Assembly (NCBI RefSeq): GCF_000003605.2 | Contig: NW_003131909.1 | Location: 3,373-30,939, forward strand | DNA length: 27,567 nt | From: Saccoglossus kowalevskii | Taxonomy: Eukaryota > Hemichordata > Enteropneusta > Harrimaniidae | Direction of reading: 5' to 3' | In this document: positions 20,219-27,567 of the stretch, piece by piece | Position numbering within the stretch: the stretch's first letter is position 1 | How the letters are laid out: each line of letters opens with the position of its first letter | Program-made: the position numbers and the translations under genes | The notes under the pieces: model-generated | What the model saw: the letters and a program-made list of their open reading frames with translations, nothing else | Told to the model about the DNA's origin: nothing | Databases searched by the model: none

Positions 20219-20655
20219 CGAAACGAAACGAAACGGGATAATACACATAATGAAAATTAAACAGAAATTAGAGAAAATGGGTTTTATACGCACAATATTT
20301 ACAAAATATCTGTCGAAAATAATATTTAATACGTATATGGCTCGCTTCGCTAATTACAGATAATCAAAAATCTGTAATCAGCGAAACAAGGGTCTTACAC
20401 GTAAAATATTAACAATTGTCGGTCAAAACTTGGCCAGTATATTCACCTTTCAGTAGTGTATATAACGACATAAAACATTTGCCGAAAATAACAATATAAT
20501 CAGTAAATGGTTCGTTTCGCTAATTATAGATAATTGTTTAATGAAGTTTTATACAAATACAGGTCAAGTTTCGTCCGATATTTGTGATTATTGTTCCTGT
20601 AAGACCCTTATTTCGCTGCGTGATTGCATTATGTTATCCCGTTTCGTTTCGTTTC
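20219..20655. mobile_element. Nested inverted-repeat element (MITE-like) inside 19641-21008
   Basis: CGAAACGAAACGAAACGGGATAAT at the left is mirrored by ATTATGTTATCCCGTTTCGTTTCGTTTC at the right end. A second inner pair, around AGCGAAACAAGGGTCTTAC (20380-20398) and GTAAGACCCTTATTTCGCT (20599-20617), points the same way. Subunits ending in TTCGCTAATTAYAGATAAT repeat at about 20346 and 20516. Confidence 0.6.
20346..20385. repeat. Strong hairpin inside the nested element
   Basis: Arms TTCGCTAATTACAGA (20346-20360) and TCTGTAATCAGCGAA (20371-20385) pair with one mismatch around a 10-nt loop. Confidence 0.8.
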
Positions 20656-21008
20656 TTAGATTACAACAAGCCTCCTTATGCTCGTGTTGGAAGTGGCGGG
20701 AAAATCCCAGCGGGAAAGTTCAGGCGGACGTTTGCGGCCTGGTCGGGGCTATGGGCCCGCCAATTCGGGGCCTAGGGCCGTGTATGGGAGTGGTTGTTGC
20801 AAGAGAGGGCCTACAGTGGGCGCAGTAACCCTGTGAGCTTATTTCTGAGAGCCTATTGCAGACATTAGCATTTTAAAGGGGGCCTATTTGCCTCCCGCGC
20901 GGGTCCGCTTTAGAAGCTGAAAAACACCCTGCTTTCCCGTTAAATGTTGAACGCACATGGGGTAGTAACAGCATATAGAGTGACCCCCCAGGCGTCCCGG
21001 GCGCCGTC

Positions 21009-22839
21009 GCACACTGCTGCTGCTGTGCTGTCTTCGTGCGTAGTTTGAGCTCAGACTAGTACATGTAATACAAGTCTGAGGCTTGAGATATCCTCGTAAT
21101 AACCTCATAGTATTTTGCTTCGTCACGAAATGAGGTCGCTTTGTGTGTAACACACCTCCGAGTATTCGTTCGATGTAGCATTACATTACATTCTCTAATG
21201 GGCATGTGCAGCGGTTGTATTGAAGATACGGTAACAATCATTATGCACAGTATTAGTTGTTCTGATTTTTCATCTAACGAAGGAGTAGTTTGTTCTGCAA
21301 ACGCAATATTTTATTTTATTTTATGATAAATCATAGTATCAACCAGCACCTCGTAGCCGTGCTGTTTCAAGAGTAACCCTTATTGTCATTTACAAGATAC
21401 TGGGCATAAATGTGACTGTTGCACTTGAAATAGCACTGCTACAAGGTGAGATAAACGACTTATACAAAGACAATCCGACGAAAATGTAAAATAAATGCAT
21501 ACGCTATTTCACTTTTTTGCTGCTTTGCATAATTACAAAAGACCATTCCAAGTTTGACCAACCTTTGTAATAGTTGAGAAAGAATTCTCATTCTTTCGAC
21601 ATTCCAAACATTTACACCTGGCCAAGCTCCGAGTTCAAAAATGCTTGACGCGGGCAAGTGTGCGAATTACCAGTCTACATGTTCACGGACCAAATTGTGG
21701 TTATTACTATTATGCGTATGACAAAAACTGTGACTGATTACAAATCTGCAATCTATATCTCATTTGACTAATAGCGTTGATCTCAAATCACTCGTCAGTT
21801 ATATCATTCAATACCACAACCAAAATGTGCCAAGTGACTTGATTTGCCGTTACGTGATAACTTCTCAACAAATTACAATGTACGAATACTACGACATTAA
21901 CGGTAGAAGTAGAGTTGATTGCCATACTCTAGTAAATACTCATTTTAATTGATTTCCCAAATTCAATCTTGAGCAAATATACTTTATAAAATAGAGAATA
22001 TAGGTTATTAACTGTCAACGGCGCCTCACAAAGACCTTTAATTCACATAAATAAGAAAGAATCTACGAAAAGATGAATGAAATGTTCATTCAAAACTGTT
22101 TTCTAATTACAATGGATCCCGTTTTTTGTACACAACTTCCTGTAGTGGAAGACAATAAGTATTGCTCAATTTATTGAACTACAAATATTTCAGGCACGTG
22201 TGTCATGATCTGCTTATTATATGTTGAACCAGGTGTCTTTAAATGATAAAACATTAACTTTCTTGCCATTGAAAATGTATGACAGTTTGAAAAAACAGTG
22301 CAAATTATGCCAAAACGTGTTCAGATTTTGCTACGGATTCTGTTATGCAGTAGTGCTACAGTTTAATTAAAAGTAGTGTGGCTGTCGCATTTACAAAAAC
22401 GGCCTTTGAACGAGCAAATCCTTTCGCAACCGTTCGTAAATTTGCTAAACCTAACGGTATTTGGCGTTATATAGTGTATTCAGCAATGGTCAGGTGACCA
22501 CACGTCTCGCTGAATTGATAACATGGCATTGTCACCTGATCGTTAAGACCGCTCTCTAATGGAACGAACGCGCTCTAATAGAATGGCTCGAGCTAGGTCT
22601 ATTCGCTTTTAACTGTCATGAATTTGTTTTTGCGTATCTGTTAACCGACTTAATTAGCTGATTATTAGCGAATTGCTGTGTTATGTCTGTCATCGTGTAG
22701 GCCTATTTGAAGTTTTGGACGGAACTTGGCTCAGTGATTTGGAACTAATTACAAGATACCGTCGCTATTCTGACATCCGTAGATATTAATGTAGTGAACG
22801 ATTAATCAAAAGATATGACGTATTCAGTACTTAGTATGA
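21009..22839. other. Non-coding stretch
   Basis: No gene seen. A short inverted repeat (GGTCAGGTGAC at 22488-22498 and GTCACCTGATC at 22531-22541) has E-box-like cores. Small open frames at 21056-21952 show no domain. Confidence 0.4.
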
Positions 22840-23285
22840 TTGGCTTTATAATTGAAGGTTACGCCCTAGAGTCTTTTACTGTTTTGTAATTGGTCAGAGT
22901 TTTGAAAATGAATAAAGAGAGTTTTGAGTTGGTCTTGGCGAATACTCCACGACAGACGCAGTCCGAGAGAGTCCAGGGGCGAGCCTTGAGGCAGTCCAGT
23001 CTTGGGCGAGTCTTGGTTCAGCCTTGTGATAGTCTTGGGGACTTTTCCCCAGGGCGCTGTGTCTTATAGAGTGCTCCAAAAGATCGACTAAGACGAGAGT
23101 TGAAACGTATTTCGTTGTGTGTGCCTTATTTGACTGTAAAGTTAAAGTGACTTTCCCGATCCCGTACCTCAAGGGGACGAGATAGAGAGACGAGACGAGT
23201 TTCCCCCCTGGCGGTGTGGAGACCCCGAGAGAGAAGATTTCCCCCTGATATAACACCGAAGCGCTTCTGCGGGGTAGAAAACAGT
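22840..23285 (+). mobile_element. GC-rich LTR-like or leader-like block
   Basis: GATTGGCTTTATAATTG (an inverted CCAAT box and a TATA box, about 22839-22855) is followed about 60 bp later by AATAAA at 22911, then by about 370 bp of distinctly GC-rich sequence with GAGACGAG, CTTGGGG and runs of C. This is the order U3-R-U5 would give. Terminal TG/CA and a target-site duplication are not convincing. The minus-strand 120-codon frame (22894-23256) is probably just a product of the GC-rich composition. Confidence 0.3.
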
Positions 23286-24177
23286 CACTGTGACGACTTT
23301 ATATGGCTGCGTGTGCAGTCACTTGTCATTTACTGGTAGAATATATCTAGTCTCGAAATTTACAGTATATATTAACAGAAGACTGACTACAGGTCAAAAT
23401 GATGTCGATGTTGAGAATGAATTTTCTTTCACCCATCCACATTTTGAAACGTCAAGTGTCTCCTGAATCAAATGCGGCATTTCGACTCGGACTAATCTGA
23501 TTAAAATCTGATGTAGTGTACGGGCTTTAATTATTTTGGCTATAAACTTATTTTTATTTTATTTTTTATTACTTTTGTTATTAATGCCCTTTTATTTTAT
23601 TATTTTACTTTGATTTTGATTTTGTGATTACTTTTTTAATTCCGTCCTTGTTGGCTTTCGCAATTACCAAAACTTCAAAAAATAAATACTAGAACACAAA
23701 AAAATTATACATAAAAGCCAAAACTAGGATCTTGTTCGAAAATTGTTCGAATTAGACAACTGCGAATTAGATGATTGAATCATAGTTTCGCTATCACTGC
23801 TGAATCGTGATTGTGTGATAAGTACTTAGCACATAGAGGGCGGTACAGAAGAACTACTGAATAACGAATCACAACCACTCGTTTGAATTTGAACCTACAT
23901 ATAGGTAAATATTTACAACCGCCGTTAACCACATGCATGGGTGAACTGAAACGTGTTATATTCGTATAGTAATATAAATGCACATAACGGTAAGTACAAG
24001 TTTATTAGACTAAGTGATATACATATGGTATAATGTGATATTCAAGACGTTTATGTAACAATTGCAAATATCCCACTGTCGGTGAACCATTTGTGAATTA
24101 TGTACGTCAGTTTAGCGTGGTGATATTTCAGCACATGGTATTGACATATTTCTCGATTAGTTGCACTTAATAGCGTT
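23286..24177. other. AT-rich non-coding stretch
   Basis: Contains a T-rich run of TTTTATTTTATT type at about 23545-23620. No gene or RNA seen. Confidence 0.45.
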
Positions 24178-24368
24178 CGCGTTCGCTGGTTATTGCATAG
24201 AGGGTCTATGGTTATTGCCAATGGAATGAAACAATGCGCAGTGTGCTTCAGTGTGTTTTCAATGAAAAGTTCCTTTGACAGTTTTCATGATAATTTAATA
24301 AGATCTTTGAAATCGATCTTTCATCAAAAGAACATAATTTATCGTGAAAGATTAGTCTTTGATCCATC

Positions 24369-24372
24369 AAAA
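24369..24372 (-). terminator. Pol III terminator of tRNA-Glu copy 1
   Basis: A TTTT run on the minus strand begins five bases after the tRNA 3' end. Confidence 0.7.
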
Positions 24373-24377
24373 GTTAG

Positions 24378-24449
24378 TTCCCTAGCCGGGAATCGAACCC
24401 GGGCCCTGTGGGTGAAAGCCACATATCCTAACCACTAGACCACTAGGGA
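24378..24449 (-). tRNA. tRNA-Glu (anticodon TTC), copy 1
   Basis: The 72-nt gene folds as a full cloverleaf: acceptor TCCCTAG/CTAGGGA, D arm with A box TGGTCTAGTGG, anticodon stem TGTGG/CCACA around loop CTTTCAC, and T arm CCGGG/CCCGG with B box GGTTCGATTCC. Anticodon TTC is at 24414-24416 and reads GAA. There is no intron and CCA is not encoded. Confidence 0.97.
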
Positions 24450-24653
24450 GCACATATTCGTTATTCCAATCGCTCAGCAACACGGTGTTATTGCAATAAC
24501 AATGTAATCTGGTTTTCAGGGTAAACGTGAGTAATTACATAATCTAAACCAGATTTCCAACACTGATTTAGACTTTGCATTACAAATACTGAATACGTCA
24601 TATCAAGCGATGCGTCTTTAATAGTTAACACATTCATATCAATGAGAATAGCA

Positions 24654-25310
24654 TTAATTTCCAGATAAATGCCTTTCAAGATGACTTGTATTGGTAATGA
24701 TGTCACAATATCAAATCACAGAACAATGATTGTGTTGATATATACAAAGTTGCTAGTTTAGACTGGACTTAATACGAGAAATCTTCATAATCCATGTTTT
24801 ATTTTGTGTTCGCGCATTTGTGGTCCTGGAGAGGTTTGGTCTAAATAAATGAATAAATAAATGTCATCCACTGACAAAATGTCTATTACTTGGTACCTGT
24901 TCAGAAATACAATAACTTTGGTGATTTTTCTGCTGATATTCTTAAGTGCAGTTTCGCTGTCCGTTCTTGGTCTTTTGTGATGGAACAGCGGCTAATTTGC
25001 ATAATTAACGCTGTTTGTGGCAGTTTTTTGTTTAAATGAATCAATTTCAATGATATCGATCCCATTTCAAATTACATGATATTTATGCCATTCGCACGCT
25101 TAATTGAGTTTATTCAAAATACCCTTAAATATTTGGCAAGGTAATATTTGGCCTTGTTTGTGTATGATGTATTTTCATTGTGAAGTTTAATTTAAATTTA
25201 AATTACATTAGTATAATAGTGCTTTGTTTTGATACATGTACAATGGAACGCATAGATGTTCAGGGCTATACATTTACAGCATAATCTAGTTACATGTATT
25301 AACCATATTT
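24654..25310. other. Spacer between the two tRNA segments
   Basis: AT-rich with no gene seen. It contains an 18-bp perfect palindrome TAATTTAAATTTAAATTA at 25188-25205 and an AAATAAATGAATAAATAAAT run near 24843-24862. Confidence 0.45.
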
Positions 25311-25483
25311 CGCGTTCGTTGGTTATTGCAAACGGAATGAAACAACGTACAGTGTGCGTAATTGTGTTTCTCAGTGAAAGGTTTCTTCGATTTTCTTCTT
25401 CAATTTTCATGATAATTTTTTAAGATCGTTGAAATCGTGGTTTTGTCAATACAATATAATTTATCTTGAAATGTTGATCCATC

Positions 25484-25489
25484 AAAAAA
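25484..25489 (-). terminator. Pol III terminator of tRNA-Glu copy 2
   Basis: A TTTTTT run on the minus strand lies four bases past the tRNA 3' end. It is longer than in copy 1. Confidence 0.7.
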
Positions 25490-25493
25490 TTAG

Positions 25494-25565
25494 TTCCCTA
25501 GCCGGGAATCGAACCCGGGCCCTGTGGGTGAAAGCCACATATCCTAACCACTAGACCACTAGGGA
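25494..25565 (-). tRNA. tRNA-Glu (anticodon TTC), copy 2
   Basis: All 72 nt are identical to the copy at 24378-24449, with the same cloverleaf, A and B boxes and anticodon TTC. Identity within the gene against diverged flanks points to selection or gene conversion. Confidence 0.97.
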
Positions 25566-25777
25566 GCACATATTATTCATTCGAATCGCCTAGCAACATG
25601 CTGTTATTGCAATATTGTAACCTGGTTTCCGACGTATTAAACGTGAGTAATTACATAATCTAAACCAGATTTTCAACACTGATTTAGACTTTTGCATTAC
25701 AAATACTGAATACGTCATATCAAGCGATCTGTCTTTAATAGTTAACACATTCATGTTAATGGGAATACCAGCAATGG

Positions 25778-25803
25778 CACATAACCTAACCACTAGACCA
25801 CTA
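25778..25803 (-). pseudogene. Truncated tRNA-Glu fragment (5' part only)
   Basis: On the minus strand this matches the 5' part of the two tRNA-Glu genes, from about base 5 of the acceptor stem through the D arm and A box into the 5' side of the anticodon stem, with one base change. It then breaks into the end of duplicated segment copy 2. It has no anticodon and no B box. Confidence 0.75.
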
Positions 25804-27447
25804 TCGATGACTTATAAATTATGCTAACCTCAATCGTAAACCAATAATTCATAAATGTAGTAAACAGTGAGCTTGTTTGCTTCCACATACATATATAGTA
25901 GTGTAATTATTCAAGACGATGACATGTACACTCAATAGGATTATACTTTGGCAATAAAATTGCTCTTGTTGAATCAATCAACCTCTTTAATAAAAACAAA
26001 TAAATCAATCGCTGGTGATTTTGCTTCCGTTAGCGGCGTTCTTAATTTGCAAAAATAGTTTAGATCGTACATCTTATGTTTTCCCTTATATTTGGGAAAA
26101 CGGGTATCTTCTCGGGAGAGGTGTATTCGTTTTTGATGAATTCATCCATTTAGTAAAAACAATGTCTTCACTTTAGTAATCAAGTGCATGGATAAATTAC
26201 AGTCCATCAACAACATGTTGGAAGTGGAGAAATCCATTGAAATTTGAGTGCAAACCTTGTATAAACGTGTGATTGTCACCCTGCTAACAGTATATTTCTT
26301 TGTAATTTGCCATTTGAATTTGAACAATTCAGCGACAAGAATAACAAGAATCCGGAATAACAATTACAAAATGTCAAGTTCGTGTCACGTGATGCAAATC
26401 AACTCGACAGTTCAGTGTCCCCGCTCAACGAAAATTAGAAACTTATTGTAAACCCCTTTGAAAAAGATTTTTGCCATCACTGCCGATGTATTGGTCGTAA
26501 TTTTCTAAAACCTAGTACATTTACACAACCAGGCCAAGTACCAAGCTAATGAAATTAGCGACGCGGTACGCCATTTTGTTCAACTTTGCAAGATAAAAAT
26601 GATAGCATTTGTAGAACAATTCAATCAGTTTAGTCGTTCTGATCAATGTCCATGGCCGCTATTGCAATACCTATACTGGCGATAAGACAACAATGAGAGA
26701 TTGTACAACTTAAAAAACGTGATAAACCCTCGTACTCAATCACTGTCTGAAAGTCTGCCCTTGGTATTATTGTCCGTTCATTGACCATCGCAAATTAAAT
26801 CAGATTAAAACCTGTCTATGATTTTCAGTGTTTGCACAGATTGCAATTATTGGACAACTGTCGTATGCTCTCAATTATAAAATACTGTAAACGCTTTAGT
26901 TATTATTCGCTTATAATTGATCTAAATGCGTGTGAAACTTTCAGCAGAACTCATTGTTTCAATGTAAATTTAAGACCCGTAAATTTGGCTCAAAATATCG
27001 AACTTATGATTTTAAATAACGAAAAGTAATAAGTTCACAAGATAGCGACACACAGGTCAAATGATAGGACATACTGAAAAACTATCGGATACTAGTATAT
27101 AATGTATGATATCATACTGGAGGGTCTATGATAATATCCAATGTTTTATATGGAAAGCCGTACGGGACCCTGCTGCGCCGATATAAATTGCATGGTAAAA
27201 CATATAGCTTCAAAATTATGCTGCTTCTTCAACAAAAGTGCGATTTCCGATGTCTACGTTTACCAATTGTAGTAGTAGCAATCAGCACAAAACTTATTCA
27301 CAGTCGTCGCTAATTAATTAGTAGTTGTCGCAAAGCGAGTTGTAGTAGTCGCGATTTAACGGGTGATGATTTGTAGAAGTCACTAACACACTACAGCGTA
27401 TTTGTCGCTGACGCAGTTCCTTAATTTATAGACGACGACACTTCATT
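25804..27447. other. Non-coding stretch
   Basis: AT-rich; small open frames at 26142-27313 show no domain. From about 27299 GTCG-containing strings become frequent and lead into the tandem repeat at the window's end. Confidence 0.4.
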
Positions 27448-27567
27448 TTCCAAGTTGTCGAAGCAAACAAGTCCCCCTAGTAGACGACGCAACTTGCACT
27501 TTTCAAGTTGTCGACGCAAAACGAGTCCCCCTAGTAGACTTTGCATTTTTCATCCAAGTGACGCAGA
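27448..27567. repeat. GTCG-rich ~53-bp tandem repeat, cut by the window end
   Basis: CAAGTTGTCGAAGCAAACAAG at 27451 and CAAGTTGTCGACGCAAAACGAG at 27504 are each followed by GTCCCCCTAGTAGAC (27471-27485 and 27525-27539). A third start, ATCCAAGTGACGC, is at about 27551. Related GTCG motifs precede it from 27299. Confidence 0.8.

Larger units (their letters stand above)
19641..21008. mobile_element. Non-autonomous DNA transposon with GC-rich terminal inverted repeats
   Basis: The left end (from about 19641) and right end (to about 21008) are inverted copies: GGGGGGTCACTCTATAT and ATGTGCGTTC occur at 19662-19676 and about 19690-19700, and their complements at about 20943-20988. Just inside the left end, a CCCCTATTGCGGACA-like string recurs about four times (19759-19875), each copy followed by an AT-rich spacer. 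The right side has GGCCTATTTGCC-type sequence. GC-rich edges contrast with an AT-rich core. No transposase is visible. Confidence 0.65.
24178..24653. repeat. Duplicated tRNA-Glu segment, copy 1
   Basis: The sequence from CGCGTTCGCTGGTTATTGC at 24178 to about 24653 is a diverged copy of 25311-25774. The tRNA gene is identical in both copies while the flanks differ at many sites, with small indels. Confidence 0.85.
25311..25774. repeat. Duplicated tRNA-Glu segment, copy 2
   Basis: Copy of 24178-24653 in the same orientation, roughly 1.1 kb downstream. It ends at a truncated tRNA fragment, whereas copy 1 continues into unrelated sequence. Confidence 0.85.

Noticed and set aside
20072-20363. Opposed open frames in the composite transposon
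   Set aside because: They lie within the inverted-repeat core and have no transposase motif.
22894-23256. 120-codon minus-strand open frame
   Set aside because: It falls on the GC-rich LTR-like block, where stops are rare by composition, and shows no domain.
24488-25793. Two similar minus-strand frames (24488-24706 and 25590-25793) sharing about 20 residues
   Set aside because: The similarity comes from the tRNA segment duplication; the frames diverge by indels, so there is no sign of protein constraint.
1-27567. CRISPR array, operon, ribosome-binding sites or other prokaryotic features
   Set aside because: The tandem repeats present are microsatellites or transposon subterminal repeats; introns and nuclear tRNA genes show animal DNA.

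Overview
The window is eukaryotic, AT-rich animal DNA, most likely from a marine invertebrate. The evidence is GT-AG introns, short exons separated by long non-coding stretches, (TA)n, (TG)n and (GATT)n microsatellites, several non-autonomous DNA transposons, and nuclear tRNA genes with A and B boxes. I cannot name the species. The repeat content and the lineage-specific cysteine-rich gene pair would fit a hemichordate, lancelet, echinoderm or similar genome, but that is a guess from the repeat style.

The main content is a tandem pair of paralogous three-exon genes on the + strand, at 11664-14202 and 16515-18126. No long open frame shows them whole; they appear only when exons are joined. Both join cleanly with identical intron phases (0 then 1). 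They give proteins of 310 and 272 residues with the same plan. Each has a short basic N-terminal motif (K-x-K-L-x-S-S-R-x-R-N-P-K), a charged and probably disordered cytoplasmic region, a Cys/Trp-rich juxtamembrane patch, one glycine-zipper transmembrane helix, and a C-terminal ectodomain of about 95 residues with eight conserved cysteines. This is the layout of type II single-pass membrane proteins. I do not recognise the ectodomain as a known family. Gene 1 carries a very recent in-frame 186-bp duplication of its N-terminal module. Gene 2 has two RFX X-box-like sites within 180 bp upstream of its ATG.

The left third (1-11663) has no confident protein gene. It holds a hAT-like non-autonomous transposon (1112-2239), a small MITE-like element (3289-3437), coding-like but broken minus-strand segments (5481-6388), a possible solo LTR (8382-8727) and a roughly 140-bp repeat in three copies (8931-9305). 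The right third (18127-27567) holds a TA/TG microsatellite, a composite DNA transposon with a second inverted-repeat structure nested inside it (19641-21008), a GC-rich LTR-like block (about 22840-23285), a duplicated segment carrying two identical tRNA-Glu(TTC) genes with a truncated third copy at its edge (24178-25803), and a short GTCG-rich tandem repeat at the end of the window.

Only the paralogous pair and the two tRNA genes are calls I would defend strongly. The rest is repeat structure or weak candidates, scored as such.
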